DNA of 64,000 nt from Pseudomonadota bacterium (lineage in GTDB: Bacteria; Pseudomonadota; Gammaproteobacteria; Steroidobacterales; Steroidobacteraceae), in contig JAJYUA010000012.1 in the NCBI GenBank assembly GCA_021792755.1, positions 37,022 to 101,021 on the forward strand, given 5' to 3'. The position numbers and the translations under genes are program-made. Positions 29,506 to 42,829 of the stretch are shown here, piece after piece. Every line of letters begins with the position of its first letter. Positions within the stretch are counted from its first letter, which is position 1. The notes beneath the pieces were generated by a model. The model ran no database searches. It had not been told where the DNA came from and saw only the letters and a program-made list of their open reading frames with translations.

Positions 29506-30438
29506 TCAGGTTTCTTCCGGCCAGTACAGCCGCATGGGGTTGTCCACCAGGAGCCTGCGCTGCGCCTCGGCGTTCACCGCGATGTGTGGGATGAAATCGA
29601 CCAGCAGGCCGTCATCGGGCATATGACCCTTGAGATTGGGGTGCGGCCAATCGGTGCCCCAGAGCACGCGGTCCGGAAAGGTCTCGACCAGATGCCGGCC
29701 AAAAGGCACCACGTCGCGATAGGCATTGCGCTCACCGTCCAGCGCCGGCGGCCCCGAGAGGCTCAGCCGCTCCGGGCAGGAAACCTTGGACCAGACGTTG
29801 GGATGCTCGCGCATCAGGCTCACGAAGCGTTGAAACTGAGGGCCATCCACCGGCTCTTTCACGTCGGGCCTGCCCATGTGATCTACCACCACAGTCGTGG
29901 GCAGCGCGGTGAAGAAGTCCCACAACTCAGCCAGATCGGCCGCCTCGAAATACACCACCACGTGCCAACCCAGTGGCGCGATGCGTCCGGCGATCTCCAT
30001 GAGCTCATCGCGGGGGGTGAAATCGACCAGGCGCTTGAGGAAATTGAACCGCACTCCCCGCACACCCGCGGCGTGCAGGCTCTCCAGCTCCTTGTCGGTG
30101 ATGCTGCGACGCACGGTCGCGACACCGCGAGCCCGTCCGCCGGAATGGACCAAGGCGTCGACCATCGCCCGGTTGTCCGCCCCATGGCAGGTCGCCTGCA
30201 CCACCACGTTGCGCGCAAACCCCAGGCGATCCCGCAATGCGTAGAGCTGGCGCTTGCTCGCGTCGCAGGGGGTGTACTTGCGCTCCGCAGCGTAGGGAAA
30301 TTCCGCGCCCGGACCGAAGACATGACAGTGGGCATCGACCGCTCCCGCAGGCACGGCGAAGCGTGGCTTGGAGGGATTCGGATACCAATCGAGCCACCCC
30401 GGGCTCTTGGTGAAATCTTCAGCGTTCCGCTCGGCCAT
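29506..30438 (-). CDS. ligI: 2-Pyrone-4,6-dicarboxylate hydrolase
   Basis: Opens the lactone 2-pyrone-4,6-dicarboxylate (from LigC) to 4-oxalomesaconate. It is a 310-residue amidohydrolase-superfamily TIM barrel. The N-terminal metal-site motif is AVDAHCHVFGP, the middle carries VVVQATCHGADNRAM, and the C-terminus has WGTDWPHPNLKGHMPDDGLL with the catalytic Asp. The length and motifs match LigI. It is 16 bases upstream of ligA, and a 158-base gap separates it from ligK, wide enough for an internal promoter, though I see no convincing one. Confidence 0.95.
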   Translation of the reverse strand: MAERNAEDFTKSPGWLDWYPNPSKPRFAVPAGAVDAHCHVFGPGAEFPYAAERKYTPCDASKRQLYALRDRLGFARNVVVQATCHGADNRAMVDALVHSGGRARGVATVRRSITDKELESLHAAGVRGVRFNFLKRLVDFTPRDELMEIAGRIAPLGWHVVVYFEAADLAELWDFFTALPTTVVVDHMGRPDVKEPVDGPQFQRFVSLMREHPNVWSKVSCPERLSLSGPPALDGERNAYRDVVPFGRHLVETFPDRVLWGTDWPHPNLKGHMPDDGLLVDFIPHIAVNAEAQRRLLVDNPMRLYWPEET

Positions 30439-30596
30439 GATGGAGCATCACAAGGGTTTGGTCCGGGACGGACGAATGTCGTTCAGAGTGCTGCCGGCCA
30501 TCCAGGCCTGGCCCCGTCCGTGCCGCCGGCCGGCCGCACCGCAGCCGACCGGGCCGACGCGCGTGCGCAACGCATCATTGTCCGTATTCACCGTCT

Positions 30597-31292
30597 TCAA
30601 TCGATGTACTTGAGCCCCAGCTTCTCGAGCGGCTCGCGCATCTTGTACAGGTCCAGCCCCAGCACGCCGGCGGCGAACTGTTTGCGCTTGCCGGCCTCGT
30701 TGGCTTCGCGTGCCTCGGCCGCATCCGCCACCCGTTGCGCCACGGCCGCCGGCACCACGACCACGCCATCGTCGTCGGCAACGATTGCATCGCCCGGCTC
30801 GACCAGTGCGCCAGCGCACACGACCGGCACGTTGACCGACCCGAGAGTGGCTTTTACGGTGCCCTTGGCGCTGATGGCGCGGCTGAAAACGGGGAACCGC
30901 ATCTCCGTCAACTCGCGCACGTCGCGCACCCCGCCGTCGATCACCAAGCCGAGGGCGCCGCGCGCGCGGAAAGACGTGGCGAGCAACTCGCCGAAGAAGC
31001 CATCTTCGCTGTCCGTGGTGCATCCGGCCACCACCACGTCGCCTTCGCGAACCTGCTCCGCGGCCACGTGCAGCATCCAGTTGTCCCCGGGCTGCAGCAG
31101 CACGGTGACCGCGGTGCCGCAAACCCGCGCGCCGGGGTAGATCGGGCGCATATAGGGCTTCATCAGTCCCACGCGGCCCATGGCTTCGTGCACGGTGGCC
31201 ACGCCGAAGCGGCTGAGCTTGTCGACCGCCGCGCGCTCGGCGCGCTCGATGTTGCGCTTGACCAGCCCCAGGGTGTTCAGCGGCGTGCTCAT
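30597..31292 (-). CDS. ligK: 4-Carboxy-4-hydroxy-2-oxoadipate aldolase
   Basis: A class II (metal-dependent) aldolase of the HMG/CHA or RraA-like fold that cleaves 4-carboxy-4-hydroxy-2-oxoadipate to pyruvate and oxaloacetate, the last step of the 4,5-cleavage route. I chose ATG 31292 with AGGGGA upstream, giving 231 residues (LigK of SYK-6: about 228). Motifs are [45 protein letters not shown]-like [17 protein letters not shown] with the metal and substrate residues, and [16 protein letters not shown]. It lies 34 bases after ligJ. Confidence 0.94.
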   Translation of the reverse strand: MSTPLNTLGLVKRNIERAERAAVDKLSRFGVATVHEAMGRVGLMKPYMRPIYPGARVCGTAVTVLLQPGDNWMLHVAAEQVREGDVVVAGCTTDSEDGFFGELLATSFRARGALGLVIDGGVRDVRELTEMRFPVFSRAISAKGTVKATLGSVNVPVVCAGALVEPGDAIVADDDGVVVVPAAVAQRVADAAEAREANEAGKRKQFAAGVLGLDLYKMREPLEKLGLKYID

Positions 31293-31326
31293 GTTCGTTC
31301 CCCTAGGAATTCGCCCGGCCGCCCGC

Positions 31327-32352
31327 TCACAGGCCCCGCGCCTCGAGCGCGGCATTCAGCCGCGGATAGACCCGGCGGGCATTGCCCTCGTAGATCAGAC
31401 GGCGCTGCCCGGCGCTGAGCGCCGCGGCTTCGACGTACCGCTTGGTGTCGTCGTAGTGGTGTCCCGTGCGCGGATCGATGCCGCGCACCGCCCCGATCAT
31501 CTCCGAGGCGAACAGGATATTCTCGATCGGCATCACTCGCGTGAGCAGGTCGATCCCCGGCTGGTGGTAGACGCACGTGTCGAAAAAGACGTTCTTGAGC
31601 AGGTGCTCCTCCAGGGGCGGCTTGTTCAGCGCCTGCGCCAGGCCCCGGAAGCGCCCCCAATGATAGGGCACCGCGCCGCCCCCGTGCGGAATCACGAACC
31701 TCAGGGTCGGAAAATCCTTGAACAGATCGCCCGTCACGCACTGCATGAAGGCGGTGGTGTCGGCGTTGAGATAGTGGGCGCCCGTTGTGTGAAAGCATGC
31801 GTTGCAGCTGGTGCTGACATGGATCATGGCCGGGATGTCGTACTCGACCATCTTCTCGTAGACCGGGTACCACCAGCGGTCGGTGAGCGGCGGCTCCCTC
31901 CAGTGCCCGCCGGAAGGGTCCGGGTTGAGATTGATGGCGACGAATCCGTACTCCCGGATGCACTTGTCAAGCTCGGGGATGCAGGTGGACGGGTTCACCC
32001 CGGGGGACTGCGGCAGCATGGCGGCGCCGATGAAGTGTTCCGGAAACAGCGTCGATACCCGGTGGCAAAGCTCATTGCAGATCGCGGCCCAAGTGGCGCT
32101 CGTATTGAAATCCCCGACATGGTGCGCCATGAAGCTCGCCCGCGGGGAAAAGAGGGTCAGGTCAGAGCCCCGCTCCCGCATGAGCTTCAGCTGGTTGGTC
32201 TCGATGCTCTCGCGCAACTCCTCGTCGCTGATCCTGAGCTCCGAGGCCTTCGGCCCCGACTCGGGGGTGGCGAGGCTCGCGATCTGGCGCTTGCGCCACT
32301 CCTCGAGCGCCTTGGGGGCGGTGGTGTAGTGGCCGTGGCAGTCGATGATCAT
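31327..32352 (-). CDS. ligJ: 4-Oxalomesaconate hydratase
   Basis: Hydrates 4-oxalomesaconate to 4-carboxy-4-hydroxy-2-oxoadipate. This is an amidohydrolase-superfamily protein of 341 residues, the length of Sphingobium LigJ. It begins [11 protein letters not shown], with the metal-binding His-x-His, and carries [70 protein letters not shown] and [16 protein letters not shown]. The unrelated GalB-type hydratase is not present. It sits between ligU and ligK with 34-base gaps on both sides. Confidence 0.94.
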   Translation of the reverse strand: MIIDCHGHYTTAPKALEEWRKRQIASLATPESGPKASELRISDEELRESIETNQLKLMRERGSDLTLFSPRASFMAHHVGDFNTSATWAAICNELCHRVSTLFPEHFIGAAMLPQSPGVNPSTCIPELDKCIREYGFVAINLNPDPSGGHWREPPLTDRWWYPVYEKMVEYDIPAMIHVSTSCNACFHTTGAHYLNADTTAFMQCVTGDLFKDFPTLRFVIPHGGGAVPYHWGRFRGLAQALNKPPLEEHLLKNVFFDTCVYHQPGIDLLTRVMPIENILFASEMIGAVRGIDPRTGHHYDDTKRYVEAAALSAGQRRLIYEGNARRVYPRLNAALEARGL

Positions 32353-32386
32353 CAGGGGTTCCTGCTTCAGGCTGAGAGGGCGACTG

Positions 32387-33499
32387 TCACCGCGCCGCCG
32401 GATTTTGACGCCAGATCGAGGCCGGTACCATCACCTCCCCGCGCATGAGGAGCCGCGCGGTGCGCAGCAGCGCGGCTCGCCTCACGGTGGGCGGATCACC
32501 GGCGGCCGTCTCCAGCTCCACGCTGAATTCTCCGCTCGGGTGCTCGACCGAGATCGTCCGCACGGGACCCGCCGGCACCACCGCGATGCCTTCGGCGACC
32601 GACGCCGGCAGGACGCAGGCGGTGGCCACCGTGACGGCAGCCAGCACACCGATTGCGTCATGGCACACATGCGGGATGAAGCAGCGGGTACAAAGGCTGC
32701 CGCCCGCGGCCGGCGGGGCGATCAGGCACATCTTGGGGTAGGTCTTGGCCGAGACGTCGCCGAGGCCCATCCGCTCTGCGCAGGCGAGCCGCAGCGCCTC
32801 GAGCCGGGTCTTGAGCTCGGCATCGCCGTTGAGCTGCGCGACGTCCTCCGACCCGGTGCGGCCGAGGTCGGCGGCGCGCATCATGACCAGCGGCATGCCG
32901 TTGTCGATGCAGGTCACCTCGATCGGACCCATTCCGTGCGCCGTCACCGTGTCGCGCACGCGGCCGGTCGGCAGCAGTCCCGAGCACACCGAGCCCGCGG
33001 TGTCGAGAAAGTTGATCTTGATCGGGGCGGAGGTGCCCGGCACGCCATCGATCCGCGCATCGCCCTCGTAGCTCACCCGCCCGCCCGGAGTCTGCACGGT
33101 GATGTCGCACAGCATGTCGGTATTGCGGGTCAGCACACGGAAAGTGCTGCTCTCACCCTGCGCGCGCACCATGGCGGTTTCCAGCGCAAAGGGCACGACG
33201 GCCGCGAGCATGTTGCCGCAGTTGGGGGTGGTGTCGACCACCGGCTTGTCCACCACCACCTGCGCGAAGAGAAACTCCAGATCCACGCCCGGCCGGGTCC
33301 CGCGCCGGACGATGCCCACCTTGCTGGTGAGGGGATGGGCGCCGCCGAGACCGTCGATCTCGCGCCGGTCGGGGGAGCCCATGGCGGCAAGCAGCACCCG
33401 ATCGCGCGTCGGCACGTCGGCCGGCAGATCGGCCTCGCTGAAGAAGGGTCCGCGGGAGGTGCCGCCGCGCATGAACAGGCAGGGAATGGGTGTTTGCAT
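32387..33499 (-). CDS. ligU: 4-Oxalomesaconate tautomerase (PrpF family)
   Basis: Isomerises the double bond of 4-oxalomesaconate so that LigJ can act. A PrpF-family protein (two diaminopimelate-epimerase-like halves) of 370 residues from ATG 33499, which gives the standard MQTPIPCLFMRGGTSRGPFF start; the 30 upstream residues of open frame are not family-like. Other signatures are DRREIDGLGGAHPLTSKVG, TPNCGNMLAAVVPFA and RCFIPHVCHDAIGVLAA. It is the first gene of ligUJKIABC, 34 bases before ligJ. PrpF relatives act in the methylcitrate cycle, but the neighbours decide the role here. Confidence 0.9.
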   Translation of the reverse strand: MQTPIPCLFMRGGTSRGPFFSEADLPADVPTRDRVLLAAMGSPDRREIDGLGGAHPLTSKVGIVRRGTRPGVDLEFLFAQVVVDKPVVDTTPNCGNMLAAVVPFALETAMVRAQGESSTFRVLTRNTDMLCDITVQTPGGRVSYEGDARIDGVPGTSAPIKINFLDTAGSVCSGLLPTGRVRDTVTAHGMGPIEVTCIDNGMPLVMMRAADLGRTGSEDVAQLNGDAELKTRLEALRLACAERMGLGDVSAKTYPKMCLIAPPAAGGSLCTRCFIPHVCHDAIGVLAAVTVATACVLPASVAEGIAVVPAGPVRTISVEHPSGEFSVELETAAGDPPTVRRAALLRTARLLMRGEVMVPASIWRQNPAAR

Positions 33500-33888
33500 G
33501 GTGATGGGCGTGCCTGTCTCGCGAAGCGGGTCGATTATGACCCTGCGCCGGCCGCGCTCCAAGCAGCAAGCGCGGCTAGCAGCTATCACGGTTCTCTATA
33601 GCTTCCCCGTCGCCTCCCGGTCCGTTTCCCGGCACGCTCTCTTTATGACACTTCCGTGCTATTAAGAAGCGCTGGATCGGGGCATCGTGCCCCGCCCAGC
33701 GCCGTTGAGCCCAAAAGCGTGGTTTTCGGCTCAACGTCCGCCACCTGCGGCGGCGGGGCACCTCCCTGTGCCTGGGCAGCCGCCCGTGCCCTGTCATGAC
33801 TCGGGGTCGACCGCCGGTCGGTGGGAAACTCCTCAGGCGGATTGCGCAGACATCCTCCCTGCGGGGTCTGCGAGAGCGGCCGCGCCGC
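33500..33888. promoter_or_regulatory. Intergenic region upstream of the lig operon
   Basis: These 389 bases separate the end of the leftward O-demethylase gene from the start of ligU. No coding sequence is supported. The stretch near 33631-33670 is A+T-richer and could hold the lig promoter, although no clean -35/-10 pair is apparent. Two adjacent large hairpins lie at 33669-33736 (next entry). GGCAC/GTGCC at about 33757-33772 adds a small third one. Confidence 0.5.
33669..33736. terminator. Two abutting 34-base inverted repeats
   Basis: Hairpin A: GCGCTGG (33669-33675) pairs with CCAGCGC (33696-33702), with an inner stem GGGGC (33679-33683) and GCCCC (33689-33693). Hairpin B: CGTTGAGCC (33703-33711) pairs with GGCTCAACG (33728-33736), with inner AAAA/TTTT. 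They abut exactly at 33702/33703. They lie 150 bases beyond the O-demethylase stop and about 170 bases before ligU, so they could end the first transcript, sit in the ligU leader, or bind a regulator. Confidence 0.5.
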
Positions 33889-37707
<3,819 letters not shown>

Positions 37708-37891
37708 TTTTGACGCGCTTCACGGCTGCGCCGCGAGCGTCGCGGACGGCCGGCACGATCCGCAGTGAACAAAAACTCGCCGCCCGGCGCTTGTGCCGCG
37801 CAGCCGCGGACATTACGTTCACGGTGCGCAGCCCACCGCAGGGCGCCCGGCCGGTTGCCGTGTGCCCGCGATACCTCTCGGAGTACCACTC

Positions 37892-39415
37892 ATGAACGCC
37901 GTGCCCACACCCAGCGAGATCGCCGAGCAGCCTGCCCTCTCCAGCGCTCTCACGGAATTCCTGAAGCGCAAGCCGCGCCTGCTCGTGAACGGCGAATGGG
38001 TGGAGGCGCACGGCAAGGGCCGAATCCCAGTCATCGACCCGGCGACCGAACGCCAGATCGCGCAGGTTGCCGACGCGGACGCCGCAGACGTGGATCGCGC
38101 CGTCCGTGCGGCACGGGCGGCGTTCGAGAGCGGCCCCTGGGCTGAAATGCTGCCGGATGAGCGCGAGCGGCTCATGTGGCGCCTCGCTGACCTGATGGAG
38201 CGCCACGCGCAGGAGCTCGCCGAGCTCGAGAGCCTCGATAACGGCAAGCCGATTGCCATGGCGCGCCTGATCGACGTGCCGGGCGCGATCTCGCACCTGC
38301 GCTACATGGCCGGCTGGGCGAGCAAGATCGACGGCCAGACGTTCAACACCTCCCTGCGCGCCGCCCCGGGCACGAAGTTTCACACCTACACCGTGCGCGA
38401 GCCGGTGGGCGTGGTCGCCCAGATCATCCCCTGGAATTTCCCGCTGCTCATGGCGACCCTGAAGCTCGCGCCGGTGCTGGCAAGCGGCTGCACCAGCGTG
38501 CTGAAGCCCGCCGAGCAGACACCGCTCGGCGCGCTGCGCCTGGGGGAGTTGATCCTCGAGGCCGGCTTCCCGCCGGGCGTGGTCAACATCCTGACCGGAC
38601 TCGGGGAGACCACCGGCGCGGCCCTCGTAGCCCATCCCGGCATCGACAAGATCGCGTTCACCGGCTCGACCGAGGTGGGCAAGATCATCAACATCGCGGC
38701 CACCGCTACGCTGAAACGCGTCTCGCTCGAGCTCGGCGGCAAATCGCCCGTGATCGTGCTGCCGGACGTCGATCCGCAGACCGTGGCCGGCGCCGCCGCC
38801 CAGGCGGTGTTCTTCAACTCCGGACAGGTGTGCGTGGCCGGATCGCGCCTGTTCGTGCAGCGCAAGATCTTCGATAAGGTCATCGAGGGTGTGAGCGAAG
38901 CTTCCCGGTCCATCGTCATGGGACCGGGACTCGACGAGCACACCCAGATGGGCCCGCTGGTGTCGCAGGACCAGCGTGATCGGGTGCTCGGCTATCTGCA
39001 ATCCGCACGCGAGCAGGGCGCCACCATCGCGGCAGGGGGCGAGGCCCCAGCCCACAAGGGCTATTATGTCAAACCCACGGTGATCGTGAACGTCAAGCCC
39101 GATATGAAGATCGTCCGAGAGGAGATCTTCGGTCCCGTTCTGGTCGCACAGCGCTTCGACGATCTGAACGAGGTCGCCGCCTGGGCCAACGATACCCCGT
39201 ATGGCCTGGCCGCCAGCATCTGGTCGAACGACCTGCGCGCGGTGCAGCGGCTGGTGCCGAAGATCAAGGCAGGCACGGTGTGGGTGAACTGCCATGCCAT
39301 GATCGACGCCGGCATGCCCTTCGGGGGCTACAAGCAATCCGGCTTCGGGCGCGAGCAGGGCCGGGCCGGCATCGAGATGTACACCGAGCTCAAGTCGGTG
39401 TGCATGGCAGTCTAG
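37892..39415 (+). CDS. NAD(P)+-dependent aldehyde dehydrogenase (aromatic/phenylacetaldehyde type)
   Basis: Oxidises an aldehyde, probably aromatic or aryl-aliphatic, to the acid. 507 residues from ATG 37892 (GGAG nine bases upstream). ALDH signatures: VVAQIIPWNFPLLM, FTGSTEVGKII, LELGGKSP with the general-base Glu at 280, FFNSGQVCVAGSR with the nucleophile Cys at 314, and the C-terminal PFGGYKQSGFGRE. It most resembles the FeaB/StyD phenylacetaldehyde dehydrogenase group, though a vanillin or other aldehyde substrate is equally compatible. It starts 184 bases after pobA and 18 bases before the next oxidoreductase. Confidence 0.9.
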   Translation: MNAVPTPSEIAEQPALSSALTEFLKRKPRLLVNGEWVEAHGKGRIPVIDPATERQIAQVADADAADVDRAVRAARAAFESGPWAEMLPDERERLMWRLADLMERHAQELAELESLDNGKPIAMARLIDVPGAISHLRYMAGWASKIDGQTFNTSLRAAPGTKFHTYTVREPVGVVAQIIPWNFPLLMATLKLAPVLASGCTSVLKPAEQTPLGALRLGELILEAGFPPGVVNILTGLGETTGAALVAHPGIDKIAFTGSTEVGKIINIAATATLKRVSLELGGKSPVIVLPDVDPQTVAGAAAQAVFFNSGQVCVAGSRLFVQRKIFDKVIEGVSEASRSIVMGPGLDEHTQMGPLVSQDQRDRVLGYLQSAREQGATIAAGGEAPAHKGYYVKPTVIVNVKPDMKIVREEIFGPVLVAQRFDDLNEVAAWANDTPYGLAASIWSNDLRAVQRLVPKIKAGTVWVNCHAMIDAGMPFGGYKQSGFGREQGRAGIEMYTELKSVCMAV

Positions 39416-39433
39416 GACCTCAGGAGGTACACC

Positions 39434-40465
39434 ATGGCATCCGCAGAGCAGCAACGCCGCTGCACGTTGATTCGCCAGCCCGATGGCACCTACCGGCTGA
39501 CGTTCGAGCAGGCGCCGATACCGAAGCCTGCCGAGCACGAAGTGCTGGTGCGGGTGCGCGCGGTATCCCTCAACCGACGGGATGTCTACGTGCTGCATGG
39601 ACAATATCCCATGCCCCCCCGACCGTCCCTGGTGCCGCTGTCGGACGGCGCGGGAGAGGTTGTGTCCGTCGGCACGGAGGTCACACGCTTCAAGGCAGGC
39701 GATCGCGTCGCCGCCCTTTTCTTCCAGCGCTGGCTCGAGGGCCGGCCGGATGCCGAGACCCATTCATCGGCGCTCGGCGGACAGCTCGACGGCATGTTGT
39801 CTCAGTACGTGTGCCTGTCGGAGGAGGGTCTGGTCGGCGTTCCGCAGGGCTATTCCTACGAGGAGGCCTCGACCCTGCCGTGCGCGGCCGTCACCGCCTG
39901 GAATGGCCTCGTCACGCGCGGCCGGATGCAGCGGGGCGACAACGTGCTCATCCTCGGCACCGGCGGCGTGTCGATCTTCGGCCTGCAGTTCGCCGCTGCC
40001 GCCGGCGCGCGCCCCATCGTCACGAGCTCGAGTGACGAGAAGCTCGCTCACGCGAAGACGCTGGGAGCAGCCGCCACGATCAATTACCGCAAGACATCGG
40101 AGTGGTCGAAAGCCGTGCATACCGCCACCGGCGGCCTCGGCGCGCATCAGGTGCTCGAGGTGGGCGGAGCCGGCACCCTGGCGCAGTCGATCGCGAGCCT
40201 CGCCCCCGGCGGGCACATCGCATTGATCGGGGGGCTCGCGGGGTTCGGCGGCGACATCCCGGCGATGGCACTGCTGCACGCCAACGCCACCGCGAGCGGC
40301 ATCTACGTCGGCTCGCGGGCGCATTTCGAGCAGATGAATGCATTCATTGAGCGGCACCGCATCCGCCCCGTAATCGATCGTGTATACGAGCTCGATGAGA
40401 CGGATGCCGCCTATCGGCGCATCGAGGCGGGAGAACACCTCGGCAAGGTGGTCATCAGGCTGTAA
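39434..40465 (+). CDS. Medium-chain dehydrogenase/reductase (zinc-free, quinone-oxidoreductase-like)
   Basis: A 343-residue MDR oxidoreductase with a perfect AGGAGG ribosome site eight bases before its ATG. It has the GroES-like domain (EVLVRVRAVSLNRRDVYVLHGQYP, PLSDGAGEVVSVG, FKAGDRVA) and a Rossmann domain (NVLILGTGGVSIFGLQFAAAAGA). The catalytic-zinc and structural-zinc cysteines of classical alcohol dehydrogenases are absent, so it is closer to the quinone oxidoreductase or enoyl/alcohol reductases. Eighteen bases after the aldehyde dehydrogenase, so the two may oxidise an alcohol and then an aldehyde side chain in sequence. Confidence 0.85.
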   Translation: MASAEQQRRCTLIRQPDGTYRLTFEQAPIPKPAEHEVLVRVRAVSLNRRDVYVLHGQYPMPPRPSLVPLSDGAGEVVSVGTEVTRFKAGDRVAALFFQRWLEGRPDAETHSSALGGQLDGMLSQYVCLSEEGLVGVPQGYSYEEASTLPCAAVTAWNGLVTRGRMQRGDNVLILGTGGVSIFGLQFAAAAGARPIVTSSSDEKLAHAKTLGAAATINYRKTSEWSKAVHTATGGLGAHQVLEVGGAGTLAQSIASLAPGGHIALIGGLAGFGGDIPAMALLHANATASGIYVGSRAHFEQMNAFIERHRIRPVIDRVYELDETDAAYRRIEAGEHLGKVVIRL

Positions 40466-40468
40466 GCC

Positions 40469-42604
40469 TCAATACGGCCGGGTTGCGCGCTGACCCTTCG
40501 TCTGGTTGGCGCGCGAGATGACGTATTCGCGAATCGCCCCGCTCTCGCGCGGGCTCAGCTCCGTGGCGAACGACACCATCCCGCCCGACCGGAGAAGTCC
40601 GCCACTGACGATCCGCCGCCACAGGCCGGGATTGGCGAGCGCAGGAGCGTAGCGCAGATCCGGCAGCACCCCGCCGCTGACCGCGCTGTCGCCGTGACAG
40701 ACACTGCAGAAGGACTGGTACCGGGCCTCGCCCAGCGCAATCGTCGCCGCGCCGGCCGTGATCGGCGGCGGATCGAGTGTCAGATGCGGCCGCGGCGGCG
40801 GCGGCGGCATGGCTTTGGCGCCGCCCAGCGTGAAGACCAGCATACGCGGGACATTGCCCTCATTGATCTGCGAGTCGAGCGCCAGCTGGCCGGCGGCGAG
40901 CGCGAACGCCCCGCCCCAGCCGATTTCCACCGCCACATACTGTTGTCCGTCGACTTCATAGGTGATGGGCGGTGCGACGATCCCGGTGTGAGTCTCGACT
41001 GACCACAGCCGCTTGCCATCGGTGGCACGATAGGCGCAGAAGCGCCCCATGGCATCGCCTTCGAACACCAGGTCGCCCGCTGTCGAGACCACGCCGCCAT
41101 TCCACGGTGCGCCGAGCGCAACGCGCCAGGCCGCACGCTGCGTCACGGGATTCCAGGCGACCAGAGACCCGGTGAGGGTCTTGCGGATCTGCGCCACCGC
41201 CTGCGGGTTCTCGGGCAGGGCGATGAAGTCATCGCCGGTGTTCCATCCGAGCTTGCGCATCGTGACGCGCCTGGCGCCCGCATAAGTGAACGCCATGGCG
41301 CTCACCGGGAAATAGACCAGGCCCGTCGCCGGATCGTACGACATCGGTTGCCAATTGTGCCCGCCGGCGGCGCCGGGCATTGCCAGGGTCGGCTTGCCGG
41401 TCACGTCGTAGAGCGCCTTTCGACTCTCGATCGGCTTACCGCGCGAGGTGAGGCCGCGCGCCCAGTTGATCTGGGTGTAGGGCTTGCCCGAGAGAAACCG
41501 GCCCGTCGCCCGGTCGAGCACGTAGAAGATGCCGTCCTTCGGCGCCTGCATGAGCACGCGGCGAACCGTGCCGTGCAGGTTCAGATCCGCCAGGATCATC
41601 TGCTGATCCGCGTCGTAGTCCCAGATATCATCCGGCACTTCCTGGAAATGCCAGACGTACTCACCGGTCTGCGGCCGCAGCGCCAGGATGGAGGTGATGA
41701 ACAGATTCGCTCCGGGGCTGCGCACCGTTCCGTTCCAGGGCGCGCCGTTGCCGGTGCCGACGTACAACAGGTCGAGCTTGGGGTCGTAGGCCATCGAATC
41801 CCAGACGTTCCCGCCGCCGCCGAACTTCCAATACCTGCCGTGCCACGTCGGGCGGGCAATACGATCGAGAACCCGGTCCGAGGCGGCGTGATCGGCCACT
41901 CCCGGCTTGCCGGGCACGGTGTAGAAGCGCCAGTCTTCCCTGCCGGTCCTCGCGTCATAGGCGGTGATGTAACCGCGGGTGCCGAACTCCCCGCCACCAT
42001 TGCCGATGATCACCCGGCCTTGGACCACGATCGGCGCGCCGGTGATGGTGTAGCCCTTGGTGTAGTCGGCGGTGCGCACCGACCAGAGCGGCTTGCCGGT
42101 CTTCGCGCTCAGGGCGATCAGACGGCCGTCATAGGTGCCGACATAGACCCGCCCCCTCCAGATCGCCACTCCGCGATTGGCGACACCGCAGCAACCGTGC
42201 GCGTCCGCCGAGCGGGGCACATGAGGGTGGAAGACCCACAGCTGCTTGCCCGTCGCGGCGTCCAGAGCGATCACCCTGCTCCAGGCGGTGGTGAGATACA
42301 TGACCCCGCCAACGACCAGCGGCGTGGACTCTTGCACGCGCCGGCCGCCGCCGATGTCGTAGTACCAGGCGAGTCCCAGCCGCCCGACATTGCGGTCGTT
42401 GATCTGGGCGAGAGGGCTGAACCGCTGCTCGCTGTACGTGCGACCGTAGGTGAGCCATTCTCCCGGATGCTGGTCGGCGTGGATGATGCGCGCGCCGTCA
42501 ACCGCAGCGGCGGCGCCCGGGCCCGGTATTGCCACGACGGCCGGCGCGTGCCCCAGCGCCAGCAGCAGACCAAGGCTCATAGCCGCCGGACGTATCCTCG
42601 ACAT
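40469..42604 (-). CDS. PQQ-dependent alcohol dehydrogenase with C-terminal cytochrome c domain
   Basis: A periplasmic quinohaemoprotein alcohol dehydrogenase, 711 residues. A signal peptide covers about residues 1-26. The eight-bladed propeller carries PQQ-type Trp-docking repeats and the vicinal disulfide Cys138-Cys139 (HGCCGVANRG). Conserved active-site segments include NGGGEFGTRGYITAYDARTG, GGGGNVWDSMAYDP and WDYDADQQMIL, the Asp being the likely catalytic base. The C-terminus has one haem c motif, CSVCH at 633-637, linked by a Pro-rich hinge. It transfers electrons to the respiratory chain; the substrate is probably an aryl or lignin-side-chain alcohol by context. PQQ synthesis genes are not in the window. 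Confidence 0.93.
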   Translation of the reverse strand: MSRIRPAAMSLGLLLALGHAPAVVAIPGPGAAAAVDGARIIHADQHPGEWLTYGRTYSEQRFSPLAQINDRNVGRLGLAWYYDIGGGRRVQESTPLVVGGVMYLTTAWSRVIALDAATGKQLWVFHPHVPRSADAHGCCGVANRGVAIWRGRVYVGTYDGRLIALSAKTGKPLWSVRTADYTKGYTITGAPIVVQGRVIIGNGGGEFGTRGYITAYDARTGREDWRFYTVPGKPGVADHAASDRVLDRIARPTWHGRYWKFGGGGNVWDSMAYDPKLDLLYVGTGNGAPWNGTVRSPGANLFITSILALRPQTGEYVWHFQEVPDDIWDYDADQQMILADLNLHGTVRRVLMQAPKDGIFYVLDRATGRFLSGKPYTQINWARGLTSRGKPIESRKALYDVTGKPTLAMPGAAGGHNWQPMSYDPATGLVYFPVSAMAFTYAGARRVTMRKLGWNTGDDFIALPENPQAVAQIRKTLTGSLVAWNPVTQRAAWRVALGAPWNGGVVSTAGDLVFEGDAMGRFCAYRATDGKRLWSVETHTGIVAPPITYEVDGQQYVAVEIGWGGAFALAAGQLALDSQINEGNVPRMLVFTLGGAKAMPPPPPRPHLTLDPPPITAGAATIALGEARYQSFCSVCHGDSAVSGGVLPDLRYAPALANPGLWRRIVSGGLLRSGGMVSFATELSPRESGAIREYVISRANQTKGQRATRPY

Positions 42605-42829
42605 CGCTCCTCCGGATGCCCCGGCAGAGTAAAGCGCGGCCGAGCCCTTCCAGACTCTTCCGGCAGCGTCACTCGTGTCGATTCGCAGCGAAGGGCATGC
42701 TCAAGCACCCGGCCCGGCCCTGAGTTGCGATACACCGCAGGCTTCGCGCCCGCGGCTTTGCCTGCGCCGGCGAACCCCTCGCCGGTTGTGCGCCCCGGTG
42801 CCCGGGGCGAGCGGGGACTGGAGCGCTCG

